DNA of 48,989 nucleotides, from positions 73,198-122,186 of the forward strand of contig CADAXK010000008.1 of the NCBI GenBank assembly GCA_902791865.1, written 5' to 3'. Within the stretch, counting starts at the first letter, position 1; the number at the start of each line of letters is the position of its first letter. Source of the DNA: an uncultured Bacteroidia bacterium (lineage in GTDB: Bacteria; Bacteroidota; Bacteroidia; Bacteroidales; ML635J-15). The translations under genes were made by a program, and so were the position numbers. Under the pieces are notes generated by a model, which saw only the letters and a program-made list of their open reading frames with translations, was not told where the DNA came from and made no database searches. This document shows positions 31,892 to 41,036 of the stretch, piece by piece.

Positions 31892-33663
31892 TGATGAATT
31901 ATTTCAGTCCGTTTGTACTTCCGTTCGTTCTCGGCACCTTTGTTCTGCTTGGAATATGTGTTTTCAAGTACATAAGGTGGTACATGAGTTTCGACAGGGT
32001 ACAGCGTTCAAAGGTAAAGAAAAACATCCTTTCGTTGAAATTCCTTCCTGCAATATGGGAGGCGATTTTGGAATGTCTGTTCCATCGCAAGGTTTTCAGA
32101 CGCAATCTTGTCTTGGGCTATATGCACAGCAGTATTGCTTTCGGATGGTTTCTGCTCATATTGGTAGGAGCAATTGAGGCCGAAGTTTGCATACATGGTT
32201 CAAAGCCCTTCTGGGTGGCTATATTCTATAGGTTTTTCGTTCACGAGCATCCGACTACAACAAGTGTTGTCTTCGCAAACATTATGGACGCTTTGCTTCT
32301 TGTTGTGCTGTCGGGCGTTATGCTTGCCGTAATCAAGATGGTTTACTCCAAGATTGTGGGTATGCGCAGGGTTACTAAGCATGTGCTGTTCGACCGCTTT
32401 GCAAAGTTCTCGCTGTGGTTCATTTTCCCATTGCGACTGCTGGCCGAAAGTTATACGGCTGCATATTACGGCAACGGTGGATTTATGACGCAGGCTTTAG
32501 GCAATTTGTTTGCACCTATTTATCATGAATATGTCGAAATGGCTTTCTGGACAATGTACTCCATCTGTCTGGCTGTGTTCTTCGTTTCGATGCCATTCTC
32601 GCGTTATATGCACATTTTCACGGAAGTATTTCTTATTTTCTTCCGTAGGATGGGTGTTACTGAGGGCGATGAACCGACAGGTTTCACAAAGTACGAACTC
32701 AGTGCTTGTTCGCGTTGCGGTATCTGCATCGACAACTGCCCGATGGACAAACAACTTGGTGTTCAAGGTGTTCAGTCGGTATATTTGCTTCGAGATGTAC
32801 GTTACAAGCGTGGTACTGAGGAAGTTGCCAATCAATGCCTTATGTGTCAGCGGTGTTCGTCCGACTGTCCCGTGGGGCTCGACCTTATGACAATCCGCCG
32901 TCAGGTGCGAACAAAGGAAAGCGCTCTTGATGCGTCGGGAAACTATAGCTATGCTGATAATATTCAGGCATTCAACTCGGTAGGTCGTGTGTTGTATTTT
33001 GGCGGATGTATGTCGCACTTGACTCCCGGTATTACCGAGTCGATGATAAAGATTTTCGAGGCTGTTGACCAGAACTACTGGTATATGGACAAGAACAGGA
33101 CCATCTGCTGTGGCCGTCCGCTGTTGCAGCAGGGTTTCTTGAAGCAGGCCAAGGACTTGCGATTGAAGAACCAGAGCATGATAATAAAGTCGAAGGCAAA
33201 GTTGCTGGTGACATCGTGCCCGATTTGCTACCAGTCGTTTACCAAGGAATACAACCTGCCAATCAAGGTTATGCACCACACCGAATACATTGCAGGGCTG
33301 ATAAAGTCGGGACGACTGAAGTTGCGCAAGGACGACCTTAAGGTTGTGTATCACGACCCGTGTGAACTTGGTCGTGGATGCGGAATCTACGATGAACCGC
33401 GCGAGGTTCTGAAGTCGGTTTCGAATCTGGTAAAAGCAAAGGACGAGAAGGAAAAGAGCCTCTGTTGCGGTTTCAATCTTGGAAGCACTGTGCTTACAAT
33501 GGAACAGCAGACCAAGGTTCGCGATGCAGCGGTCGAGAGTCTTTTGTACAAGAACCCCGACTTGATAGCAACGGCTTGTCCTATGTGCAAGAAGGCGTTT
33601 AATCACGCTACGACATTGCAGGTAAAGGATGTGGCAGAGATTGTGGCAGAAAACATAATTTAG
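31888..33663 (+). CDS. HdrE-HdrD fusion: membrane cytochrome-like domain plus CCG iron-sulfur domain
   Basis: 591 residues starting with three Met codons. The N-terminal 240 residues hold about five transmembrane helices like the gamma/HdrE subunit (haem b proteins), with His in membrane segments. Then 4Fe-4S motifs CSRCGICIDNCP and CLMCQRCSSDCP, then two CCG (cysteine-rich) domains: the first (FGGCMSHL ... TICCGRP ... SCPIC) and the second (YHDPCELGRGCG ... LCCGFN ... CPMC). This HmeCD/DsrMK-like layout takes electrons from menaquinol and reduces or oxidises a disulfide-type substrate on the cytoplasmic side. Partner identity is not known. Confidence 0.85.
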   Translation: MMMNYFSPFVLPFVLGTFVLLGICVFKYIRWYMSFDRVQRSKVKKNILSLKFLPAIWEAILECLFHRKVFRRNLVLGYMHSSIAFGWFLLILVGAIEAEVCIHGSKPFWVAIFYRFFVHEHPTTTSVVFANIMDALLLVVLSGVMLAVIKMVYSKIVGMRRVTKHVLFDRFAKFSLWFIFPLRLLAESYTAAYYGNGGFMTQALGNLFAPIYHEYVEMAFWTMYSICLAVFFVSMPFSRYMHIFTEVFLIFFRRMGVTEGDEPTGFTKYELSACSRCGICIDNCPMDKQLGVQGVQSVYLLRDVRYKRGTEEVANQCLMCQRCSSDCPVGLDLMTIRRQVRTKESALDASGNYSYADNIQAFNSVGRVLYFGGCMSHLTPGITESMIKIFEAVDQNYWYMDKNRTICCGRPLLQQGFLKQAKDLRLKNQSMIIKSKAKLLVTSCPICYQSFTKEYNLPIKVMHHTEYIAGLIKSGRLKLRKDDLKVVYHDPCELGRGCGIYDEPREVLKSVSNLVKAKDEKEKSLCCGFNLGSTVLTMEQQTKVRDAAVESLLYKNPDLIATACPMCKKAFNHATTLQVKDVAEIVAENII

Positions 33664-33699
33664 TTAAGAGTTAATAGTTAAAAGTTAATAGTCTGTAGC

Positions 33700-33717
33700 G
33701 TCGTTGCGAGCAACGAC
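33700..33717. repeat. Short palindrome between Hdr genes
   Basis: GTCGTTG-CGAG-CAACGAC hairpin, preceded by TTAATAGTT-type repeats (33665-33690). Non-coding, lies just before the HdrB-like start; resembles the other dispersed palindromes of the window. Confidence 0.4.
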
Positions 33718-33733
33718 AAAAAATAAAAACGAT

Positions 33734-34801
33734 ATGGACGAATCAAAAAATAAACGTTACTGGAACGAATACCAGAAGGAAATTGCCGATGACAAGTTCT
33801 TCTACGAACGCAGTTGTATCAGGCAGACATTCTTCCCAGGCTCCGAGGCGGCGTTTCTTAAAATTATGCGTGAAGAGTTGGGCAAGGACATTCGCGATGA
33901 GGCTAACCAGCATACATGTACAGGCATCGGCTATCATTCCGACATTGTTCCGCTTGAAACAACCATGACTGTTGTCGCCCGTTTGTTTTCGCTGATGACT
34001 GATGCTGGTTACGAGAACTATGTGCCTTCATGCGTGACATCTTTCGGAATCTTTACCGAGATGGTTGAAATGTGGAAGGAACATCCCGAAATGCTTGAAA
34101 AGACTCGCAAGTACTTGAAGGAAGCGACTGGTCGCGATTTTGAGGCTCCTAAAAATATTGCCCATCCATCAGATATTATTTATAAGTATCGCTTCGAATT
34201 GAAGGAGAGGATGAAATATCAGCTTGTTAACCGCTTTACGGGCAAGCCTTTGCGCGTTGTGGAGCATATAGGCTGTCATTATGCCAAGATTTTTCCCGAA
34301 AAGGGTATCGGTAAGGCAGAATTCCCGTATGTTCTCGCAGGTATGATTGAAGCGTGGGGCGGGGAAGTGGTCGATTATCCCGAACGCCGTCATTGCTGCG
34401 GATTCGGTTTCCGCCATTATCTGTTGCAGGAAAACCGTGGCTATTCGGTGGCAAACACCAAGAAGAAATTTGAGTCGATGGAGCCGTTTGAACCTGATTT
34501 CATCGTGGCAAATTGTCCCGGATGTGCAATGTTTATGGACAAATGGCAGTACACCATAGCCGAGATGGAAAACAAGACCTACGACAAGGACGGCTATGGT
34601 ATTCCTGTTCTCACTTACGAGGAAATGGCTGGAATGCTGTTGGGCTACGACCCGTGGAAACTCGGAATGCAGCTGCATCAGGTTCAGGTGGAGAATCTGC
34701 TCGACAAGATTGGCATTCCGTACAAGCCAAATGAGAAATATCGCGGTGCAAATGGAGAAATTCTCCCGTCGCCCGAAAAACCAATGAATTTGAAAGTTTA
34801 A
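33734..34801 (+). CDS. HdrB-like CCG-domain protein
   Basis: 355 residues from the ATG at 33734; the frame is open upstream but that part is the palindromic gap. HdrB-type motifs: C-terminal CCG domain with HIGCHYAKIF, RRHCCGFGF and NCPGCAMFMD (CX..CCGX..CX2C) is complete. The N-terminal one (CIRQTFF ... HTCTGIGYH ... PSCVTSFG) is degenerate. In HdrB two such modules hold noncubane [4Fe-4S] clusters that split disulfides; here only one seems intact. Expected to be the catalytic partner of the HdrC-like and HdrA-like proteins. Confidence 0.8.
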   Translation: MDESKNKRYWNEYQKEIADDKFFYERSCIRQTFFPGSEAAFLKIMREELGKDIRDEANQHTCTGIGYHSDIVPLETTMTVVARLFSLMTDAGYENYVPSCVTSFGIFTEMVEMWKEHPEMLEKTRKYLKEATGRDFEAPKNIAHPSDIIYKYRFELKERMKYQLVNRFTGKPLRVVEHIGCHYAKIFPEKGIGKAEFPYVLAGMIEAWGGEVVDYPERRHCCGFGFRHYLLQENRGYSVANTKKKFESMEPFEPDFIVANCPGCAMFMDKWQYTIAEMENKTYDKDGYGIPVLTYEEMAGMLLGYDPWKLGMQLHQVQVENLLDKIGIPYKPNEKYRGANGEILPSPEKPMNLKV

Positions 34802-34816
34802 TATAAAACATTAGAT

Positions 34817-35824
34817 ATGAGAAAGATTGCAGTTATAGGAGCAGGTCCCGCAGGTATCGAAAGTGCATCAATCCTAGCAAGGGAAAACGAAGTGTTGCTT
34901 TTTGAAAAGTCGGCGACGGCTCTATCCAACATACTTGACAAGGCTTACCTTTTCCCCGATTTTTCAAGTGCATCGGAAATTGCGGATAGCCTTAATTCAA
35001 AGCTGATTAACGAAAATATCAAGTTGATGCTCAACACCGAGGTCGTTGACATTGTGCGTAACGATTCGGAATGGAAGATTGTTGACAAGTCGGGAAAGAA
35101 CTATTTCGTTGATGCAGTGCTTATTACTACCGGTTATCAAACCTTTGATGCTACGCGCAAGGAAGAACTTGGCTACGGCATATACAAGGGTGTTGTTACT
35201 TCCATTGACATGGAAAGGATGATAAAGTACAACCAGATTGTCAACTCCATAAACGAATCGCCAAAGCGCGTTGTTTTCCTGCAGTGCGTAGGTTCGCGCG
35301 ACGAGAAGTCGGGCAACCGCTATTGCTCCAAGGTTTGCTGCGTGACGGCTGTAAAGCAGGCTATTGAAGTGCGGAAGATGCTTCCCGAAGCCGAAATCTA
35401 CATTTTCTATATGGACTTGCGTATGTGGGGACAGCATTTCGAGGAACTTTACCGTGAATCGCAGGAAAAGTACGATGTACGCTATGTGCGTGGAAGAATT
35501 TCCGAGGCTTCATCCACTTTCGACCGCAAGATACAGATAAAGGCAGAAGATACTTTGCTTGGCGTTCCGCTGAAGATGACCACCGACCTGCTTGTGCTTA
35601 TGGTAGGAATGGAGGCTTCGTGCGGTACTCGTGACCTTGGCAAGAAGTGTGGAATCGACGGTGAATATGGCTTTGTAAAGACTTCAAGTCCGCATCTTAA
35701 CGACAACGAAACTGCCGAGAAAGGTCTGTTCGTTGCTGGTTCGTGCAAGCGTCCGATGACAATCAACGATGTGCTGAACGATGCAAGGTCGGCGGCATGC
35801 ATAGTGATGGAATATTTGAGGTAA
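34817..35824 (+). CDS. HdrA-like (QmoA-like) FAD protein
   Basis: 335 residues: only the FAD core of HdrA. GAGPAG (8-13) is the FAD glycine motif; QCVGSRDEKSGNRYCSKVCC is the HdrA signature with its four cysteines for a [4Fe-4S] cluster. N-terminal thioredoxin-reductase-like addition and the C-terminal ferredoxin domains of methanogen HdrA are missing, so its size fits QmoA-type short forms. Flavin could be used for electron splitting or simple transfer. Starts 16 bp after the HdrB-like gene; last gene of the set before the bidirectional terminator. Confidence 0.85.
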   Translation: MRKIAVIGAGPAGIESASILARENEVLLFEKSATALSNILDKAYLFPDFSSASEIADSLNSKLINENIKLMLNTEVVDIVRNDSEWKIVDKSGKNYFVDAVLITTGYQTFDATRKEELGYGIYKGVVTSIDMERMIKYNQIVNSINESPKRVVFLQCVGSRDEKSGNRYCSKVCCVTAVKQAIEVRKMLPEAEIYIFYMDLRMWGQHFEELYRESQEKYDVRYVRGRISEASSTFDRKIQIKAEDTLLGVPLKMTTDLLVLMVGMEASCGTRDLGKKCGIDGEYGFVKTSSPHLNDNETAEKGLFVAGSCKRPMTINDVLNDARSAACIVMEYLR

Positions 35825-35843
35825 AATTCTCTTTAGACATGAC

Positions 35844-35880
35844 GAAATAAGCGGAAATGAGTGCCATTCCCGCTTATTTC
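35844..35880. terminator. Bidirectional terminator between hdrA-like and envC-like genes
   Basis: GAAATAAGCGG... paired with ...CCGCTTATTTC, about 16 pairs with one mismatch and a short loop; T-rich on both strands. Confidence 0.8.
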
Positions 35881-35899
35881 ATTTATTGTTGAGTTGTTT

Positions 35900-37108
35900 T
35901 TATTTTGCTAGCCAGTTGGCAGGATTTAGTGTTGCACTGCCTTTCCATATTTCAAGATGCAGAACAGTCTTGTTTTCTGAGTCGTCGGTGTAAATCTTTC
36001 CGATTGCCTGTTTTGCCTTTACCTTATCGCCAACAGAAACATACACCTTTTCGAGGTGCGTGTAAACGCTCAAGTATTCACCATGCCTAATTATCACAGC
36101 ATTTTGCGTTCCTGGAATAGAAAATACCTTTCTGACTTCGCCATCAAATACAGCACGGGCATCGGAACCGGTGGTCGTGGAGATATCAATACCTTTGTTG
36201 TCGATTTCTACATTTGCAATAACGGGGTGGGGCTGTTTTCCGAATCTTGAAACGATAACACCGCGCTGCACTGGCCATGGAAGTTTGCCAGCATTGCTAC
36301 CAAAATTGTCGCTGACAATTTTTTCGTCTGGAGTAAGTTCATATTTGCCAGAGTTGGCCTTGCCTTTCGATGCCGACGACTTCTTAACTTCCTCTGCAAT
36401 CAACTTTTCGATAGCTGTCTGTAATTGTTGCTTTTGTTTGTTCTTTTCGGCAAGTTGTTTCTTAAGGTCAGCTTCTTTGCCTTTTAGCTTGGCAAGAGCG
36501 TTCTCCTGTTGTTTTTTTGCATTTTCAAGATTTTTTGCTTCAACTTTTTCCTCGTCAAGAAGTTTTTGGTGTTCGGTCTTTTGGACCATAAGTTTTTCCT
36601 TTTGTCTTTCGAGGAAAGCTTTTATTGCGTTTATTGCAATGAGTTGTCGTTTACGGTAGTCGGCAAGTTGCTGCATGTATTTCAGTCGCAGGTACGACTG
36701 GTTGAAATCTTTTGATGACAGCAGGAACATTATTTCGTTGTTCTTGTTCTGGTTTTTCCATGCAACTTGTAGCATTCTGGCATACGATGATTTCAGATTC
36801 TCCAGATCCTCGGTCATCATCGCTATTACAGATTCGGTTTCCTTGATTTTATCCGAGACAAGTTTTATTTCCATATTTATGTCGGAAATGAGTTCCTTTC
36901 GCGATGAAATCTGGCTGCCAAGCAGGGCGAGGTTGTTTTCCGACTCCTTCTGGTTCTTGCGAGTTTCCTCGAGAAGTTTGTTGGTGTAGTTTATTTCATT
37001 TATGGTTTTCTTCTTTTTCTTTTCAAGGTCGGCTTTTGTCTGTGCCACCGTACACAATGGCAACAGAAAAGCTAAGAAAAGGAACAATATTTTAGCGGTT
37101 ATCTTCAT
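35900..37108 (-). CDS. EnvC-like murein hydrolase activator (M23 family, catalytically degenerate)
   Basis: 402 residues. Signal peptide 1-22 (ending VAQT), a long coiled coil (about 25-245), a linker and a C-terminal LytM domain (about 280-402). The M23 zinc site is degenerate: the first His is Asn (NKGIDIS) and the last motif reads VLHLEIW instead of HxH. Such proteins do not cut the wall but switch on amidases at the division site (EnvC/NlpD). Overlaps the start of the DUF4292 gene by 17 bp, and the four genes upstream form one operon. The loss of zinc ligands is normal for EnvC proteins. Confidence 0.88.
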   Translation of the reverse strand: MKITAKILFLFLAFLLPLCTVAQTKADLEKKKKKTINEINYTNKLLEETRKNQKESENNLALLGSQISSRKELISDINMEIKLVSDKIKETESVIAMMTEDLENLKSSYARMLQVAWKNQNKNNEIMFLLSSKDFNQSYLRLKYMQQLADYRKRQLIAINAIKAFLERQKEKLMVQKTEHQKLLDEEKVEAKNLENAKKQQENALAKLKGKEADLKKQLAEKNKQKQQLQTAIEKLIAEEVKKSSASKGKANSGKYELTPDEKIVSDNFGSNAGKLPWPVQRGVIVSRFGKQPHPVIANVEIDNKGIDISTTTGSDARAVFDGEVRKVFSIPGTQNAVIIRHGEYLSVYTHLEKVYVSVGDKVKAKQAIGKIYTDDSENKTVLHLEIWKGSATLNPANWLAK

Positions 37109-37940
37109 TAAGGTTTATTTTTGTGTATTTAGCAGGTATCTTAAACGGGAATGTCAGTTCATCGTCAATTGCAAAATCGTTTATCGTGAATTTCATTGTA
37201 GCACTGGAGTTGCCATATTCAACATATATATTCATATTTTGCGGGAATAATTGTTCCCCATAACGAGTAAACTTGTCATATTCCACAAATGCGTTTCTTC
37301 CATCCTCCAAGTCTTCGAGATATAGATTCTTAACCTTGAATGTTCCAGGTATAACCTTCATCGTCTGAATAACAGAGCCTCGTATCTCCGCATAATTGCC
37401 GTTTGGTCGTTTTTGTTTTTTCTGAGAAACTCTCGAAACACAGTAATACAGAGAGTCAACGCAAGAATTGTAATCATCTTCCTTCTCGAAATCGTTGTCT
37501 GACTGGTAGCGGAAAAATTCATTTAGCAGTATCGATTGCAGGTCATTGTACGATAGGTCAACATTTGCAAAGTTAACAAGCGCGGAAATATCTTCTAAAT
37601 AATATTCGTTTTTTAGACGGTTCAGCACCTTTACCGAATCATTTGAAACAAGCAGTCTGAACCCTTCGATGTTGAAAGAGCGCAGGCTAACCCACAGTAA
37701 ACTGTCGCGGCTTACGCGCAGATTGCCGCTAAATGAATCTGGCGAACCACCATTTACAGAATATTCGCACGAAAACTTGTACGATGCTTTTGCGTAAGTT
37801 GGAGCATTTGCGGTTACATTCTCTATGATCTTGGCAGAACGCAAATTCTCCTTCTTTTCGTTTGTGCCAACATTTGCAGTCCGGCATGCCCATAGGCACA
37901 CCGACAGAACCAACACCAATATCAAGTTTCTCTTTGCCAA
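37092..37940 (-). CDS. DUF4292 family lipoprotein
   Basis: 282 residues. Signal peptide with lipobox LWAC (about 15-18), followed by ESK-rich linker and a beta-rich domain (FSCEYSVNGG, NLRVSRDSLLWVSLR, then NEYYLEDI). Matches DUF4292, LolB/LolA-like outer-membrane lipoproteins of Bacteroidota. The gene stands between the TPR gene (1 bp gap) and the EnvC-like gene (overlap), which is the usual order in the phylum. Likely function in envelope biogenesis, not proven. Confidence 0.85.
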   Translation of the reverse strand: MAKRNLILVLVLSVCLWACRTANVGTNEKKENLRSAKIIENVTANAPTYAKASYKFSCEYSVNGGSPDSFSGNLRVSRDSLLWVSLRSFNIEGFRLLVSNDSVKVLNRLKNEYYLEDISALVNFANVDLSYNDLQSILLNEFFRYQSDNDFEKEDDYNSCVDSLYYCVSRVSQKKQKRPNGNYAEIRGSVIQTMKVIPGTFKVKNLYLEDLEDGRNAFVEYDKFTRYGEQLFPQNMNIYVEYGNSSATMKFTINDFAIDDELTFPFKIPAKYTKINLNEDNR

Positions 37941-37941
37941 T

Positions 37942-39684
37942 TTATTTCAACGATTTCGTTCTAATTTTCTCTTCTAATGTACTATCTTCTGGGTCTAGCT
38001 CCAATGCCTTTTCCCAGTCGGACAAAGCCTCGTCCTTTTGTCCAAGACTAAACTTTATGTCGCCACGATGCTCGAAGTATACAGCATTCGAATTGTCCTT
38101 TGCTATGGCATCGTTCATATATTTCAAAGCTTCATCGAGTTTGCCGTTCTTGTAAAGCACCCACGCGTGAGTATCAAGGAAAGTTGCGCTCATCGAGTTT
38201 AGTTCTACAAGGTGAGTACTCATTTCCAATGCCTTGTCAAGATTTTCGCCACGCACGGCAAGGTTGTAGCTGTAATTGTTCAGCACCGACTCGAAATCGG
38301 CATCCTTGAACAGAATGTATTCGTATACCGAATCTGCCTTGTGATACTCCTTCAATGCGTGATAAGCATCGCCCTGCATACTTAGCAAGTCAATCATTAC
38401 CTGCTGGTTGTCGACTGAGAGCATTGAGGCGTAGTCTACTGCCTCAACAACTTCGCGGAATTCCTTTTTCAGATATGCCGCAACTACATAGAATTGGTAA
38501 ACCGAAAGCACATTGGGGAAGAGTTCCGATGCTTCCTTGCTGTGTTCGTAGAGTTTGTCGTAGTCCTGCAAATGATAGTCGATGTTCATCAGGTGTTCCC
38601 AAATCTCAAACGATGACTTGTCCTCTGCCACTATGTCCGACAAATTTTGCTGTACCGACTTGTAGTCGTTGTTCATCATGGCGATGTCGGCTTTGAGTGC
38701 ACTCAGTGCAATGTCGCTTGGGTATTGCTTTTCGACTATGGAAGCCAGTCTTTTTATCTGAACTTTAATGTAATCGTCTGTTCTCGCAATAGGAAGCAAC
38801 TGGTTTAAAATTTGCATTTTGAGTTCGTATGTTAGACTTTCGTCCTCGCAGTTGAAAGCCTTTTCCAGCATTGCGAAATAGTTGTAGTACTGAGCATCGG
38901 TTGCCCTGTGGTATTCTGCAAGCGACAGATATACAAGGCCTTCGTCAATGTTCATCTTTTCGAGTTCGGAAAATTCCACCTTTGCCAAATCTAATTTCTT
39001 GTTTTGGAAATAAGCCTCGGCAAGCATAGCCTTGTAGCGGAGGTTGTTAGGGTAGGCATCGCGCAATTTTTTCATCTCCTCGAACGACTTGTTCATGTTG
39101 CCCATCTTCTCGTACATCATTTCCTTCTGGACAGAAACAATATCGGTAATTCCAAACTTCTTTTCGGCTTCATCGAGGACCTTTATGGCATCCTTGGGCT
39201 TGTTCAATTTCTGGTAAACCTTCGCCAGTTCGTAGTAGTTTTCGATGTCGTTCGGATTCGATGCTATGAGTTTGCGGTAAAGAGGAATGGTCTTTTCGGG
39301 CTGATTGCTGTACTCGTAGGTGTAAATCAGCATGTCGATGTAGGCAATGTTGTTGGTCTTGTCGTACTGTACGGCTTTTTCGGCGTAGGTTTGTGCTGCT
39401 TGATAGTCGCCGGTGGCGAACAGGATTGTTGCAATCTCGTAGTACGCTGAAGGCTGAGTGTTGTCAATAGACAGGGCTCGTGTGTAGTTGCGAATGGCGG
39501 CATCGTAGTCGCCAAGGTTCTTGTTCTTGTTGCCCTCGAGGAAGTAAAAGCTGAAATTGAAGTCGAATGCCTTCTTCTCTGTTGTAGGCTTCTTTTCCGT
39601 TTTCTTGGCTTTTTTCTGCGGATAGCACACCAATACTGTTAGTATCAGCGACAAGAGAAGCAATATCTTGCGAAAAGTCATCAT
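37942..39684 (-). CDS. Tetratricopeptide repeat protein
   Basis: 580 residues. N-terminal signal sequence (MMTFRKILLLLSLILTVLVCY) and about 13-15 TPR-type repeats over nearly the whole protein, e.g. NLGDYDAAIRNYTRALSID, NKPKDAIKVLDEAEKKFG and GQKDEALSDWEKALELDPED. Periplasmic/outer-membrane scaffold, probably with the DUF4292 and EnvC-like proteins. It starts 1 bp after the stop of the nucleotidyltransferase gene. Confidence 0.88.
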   Translation of the reverse strand: MMTFRKILLLLSLILTVLVCYPQKKAKKTEKKPTTEKKAFDFNFSFYFLEGNKNKNLGDYDAAIRNYTRALSIDNTQPSAYYEIATILFATGDYQAAQTYAEKAVQYDKTNNIAYIDMLIYTYEYSNQPEKTIPLYRKLIASNPNDIENYYELAKVYQKLNKPKDAIKVLDEAEKKFGITDIVSVQKEMMYEKMGNMNKSFEEMKKLRDAYPNNLRYKAMLAEAYFQNKKLDLAKVEFSELEKMNIDEGLVYLSLAEYHRATDAQYYNYFAMLEKAFNCEDESLTYELKMQILNQLLPIARTDDYIKVQIKRLASIVEKQYPSDIALSALKADIAMMNNDYKSVQQNLSDIVAEDKSSFEIWEHLMNIDYHLQDYDKLYEHSKEASELFPNVLSVYQFYVVAAYLKKEFREVVEAVDYASMLSVDNQQVMIDLLSMQGDAYHALKEYHKADSVYEYILFKDADFESVLNNYSYNLAVRGENLDKALEMSTHLVELNSMSATFLDTHAWVLYKNGKLDEALKYMNDAIAKDNSNAVYFEHRGDIKFSLGQKDEALSDWEKALELDPEDSTLEEKIRTKSLK

Positions 39685-39685
39685 C

Positions 39686-40693
39686 CTACTTGAGTTCTAA
39701 GGTATTGTAGTCGCCAATGCTAAGGTCGTACGACTTGCCCGAAAGCTTTGTATGGCTGCCAATCATCGAGTTGTGGATATTCATGTTTTCGATTGCTGTA
39801 GTTTCCTGAATCACAGAATTGCTGATTACACTTCCGCAAATGCTTGTGCCTTTTCCTACCGAAACATACGGACCTACAACCGAATTCTTGATTTTCACAT
39901 CGTCCTCGATATGGCAAGGCGGAATGATGGTCGAGTTTTCCACTTCTGCCGACTTTGCAAGCAATTCTGAACTCTTGTCTCGGGCAAGAACGCGTTGGTG
40001 GGTTGCCACGGTGATGTTCTTGTTTCCGCAGTCGAGCCATTCCTCAACCTGTGCAGGCACGAACTTCAAGCCTTTGGCGCGCATATTTTCCAATGCAGTA
40101 GTAAGCTGGTATTCACCGCTCTTGCGAATGTCGTTGTCGATGAGGTATTGCAGTTCGCCGCGCAGGGTTTCGCCCGACTTGAAATAATAAATGCCGATGA
40201 TGGCGAGGTCGGAAACGAAAGTCTTAGGCTTTTCCTCGAAGCCGGAAATTACTCCGTTAGCATCGGTTGTTACTACGCCGTAAGCCTCGGGATGTTCAAC
40301 TTTCTGCACCCAGATAATGCTGTCGGCATCGGCAGAAATCTTGAAGTCGGCAAAGAACAAAGTGTCGGCAAAAGCCACCACCACCTTGTCGTTTAGCGAC
40401 GGAGCAGCGCACCATATTGCGTGGGCAGTACCAAGGGCTTCCTTCTGGTAGTAAATCTTCGGTTCAGCACCGACACCGCGAGCGATATTGCAAAGTTCAT
40501 CCTCGACTTTCTTGCCGAAATTTCCGATTACAAAAGCGATTTCGTCAATTGGTTCCTCGCAAATCTGAGCGATTCCTTCAACTAAACGCTGTACTATAGT
40601 TTTGCCAGCCAACACGATAAGTGGCTTTGGAACTGTAAGTGTATGCGGACGCATGCGCGTGCCCATACCTGCCATTGGGATTACAATCTTCAT
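39686..40693 (-). CDS. Sugar-phosphate nucleotidyltransferase
   Basis: 335 residues. GXGTRMRP motif (AGMGTRMRPHT, residues 8-18) and VPKPLI are the nucleotide/substrate loop of the NDP-sugar pyrophosphorylase family; VAFADTLFF and GVVTTDANGVISGFEEKP are the sugar/metal parts. The C-terminal 100 residues (NSTIIPPCHIEDDVKIKNSVV) form a left-handed beta helix as in GlmU/RmlA3-type or ManC-related proteins. Product sugar is unclear. First gene of the four-gene operon with TPR, DUF4292 and EnvC-like genes, promoter TACCTTTG at 40726-40719. Confidence 0.85.
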   Translation of the reverse strand: MKIVIPMAGMGTRMRPHTLTVPKPLIVLAGKTIVQRLVEGIAQICEEPIDEIAFVIGNFGKKVEDELCNIARGVGAEPKIYYQKEALGTAHAIWCAAPSLNDKVVVAFADTLFFADFKISADADSIIWVQKVEHPEAYGVVTTDANGVISGFEEKPKTFVSDLAIIGIYYFKSGETLRGELQYLIDNDIRKSGEYQLTTALENMRAKGLKFVPAQVEEWLDCGNKNITVATHQRVLARDKSSELLAKSAEVENSTIIPPCHIEDDVKIKNSVVGPYVSVGKGTSICGSVISNSVIQETTAIENMNIHNSMIGSHTKLSGKSYDLSIGDYNTLELK

Positions 40694-40718
40694 AAGAATC
40701 CTAAAATTAAATAATTGA

Positions 40719-40726
40719 CAAAGGTA
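40719..40726 (-). promoter_or_regulatory. Promoter -7 box of the nucleotidyltransferase operon
   Basis: CAAAGGTA on the plus strand, i.e. TACCTTTG on the minus strand, 26 bp before the start codon. No convincing -33 box. Confidence 0.45.
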
Positions 40727-40793
40727 ATACTTATATAATATAAGTATGTTAAGGTATTCTTATTTTTTACCAACAATGGGATGTTGTCAATCT

Positions 40794-40821
40794 GTAGAAT
40801 CGCGTCATGACGCGATTCTAC
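40794..40821. repeat. 28-bp palindrome of the dispersed GTAGA-type
   Basis: Arms GTAGAATCGCGTCA and TGACGCGATTCTAC, perfect. In the same class as the AGACGC palindromes at 21897, 29095 and 43810 (short inverted-repeat sequences common in Bacteroidota). It lies in a 340-bp gap with no gene; the remaining sequence of that gap is AT-rich. Confidence 0.6.
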
Positions 40822-40942
40822 GATTCAACACCCCATCAAATTATTTTTTTTTGGTAATTTTATTTTGGTAATTGAAATTCAATAATTATAATTTGTTGAT
40901 TATCAGTCTGTCATCTTGATATTGCACCGTATAGGCAATAAT

Positions 40943-41002
40943 AAAATCGCCCGCGAATCAGATGCTGAAACAAGTTCAGCAAGACAATTCGCGGGGGATT
41001 TT
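40943..41002 (-). terminator. Terminator after valS
   Basis: AAAATC.GCCCGCGAAT (40943-40958) pairs with ATTCGCGGG.GATTTT (40987-41002); an inner hairpin GCTGAA/TTCAGC. Located between the valS stop (41037) and the next start. Confidence 0.65.
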
Positions 41003-41036
41003 AAGGTAACCGATGGTTATCTTAATTGCAATTATT

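Noticed and set aside
35900..37108. Loss of M23 zinc ligands as a novelty
   Set aside because: Degenerate LytM domains are normal for EnvC-type activators.
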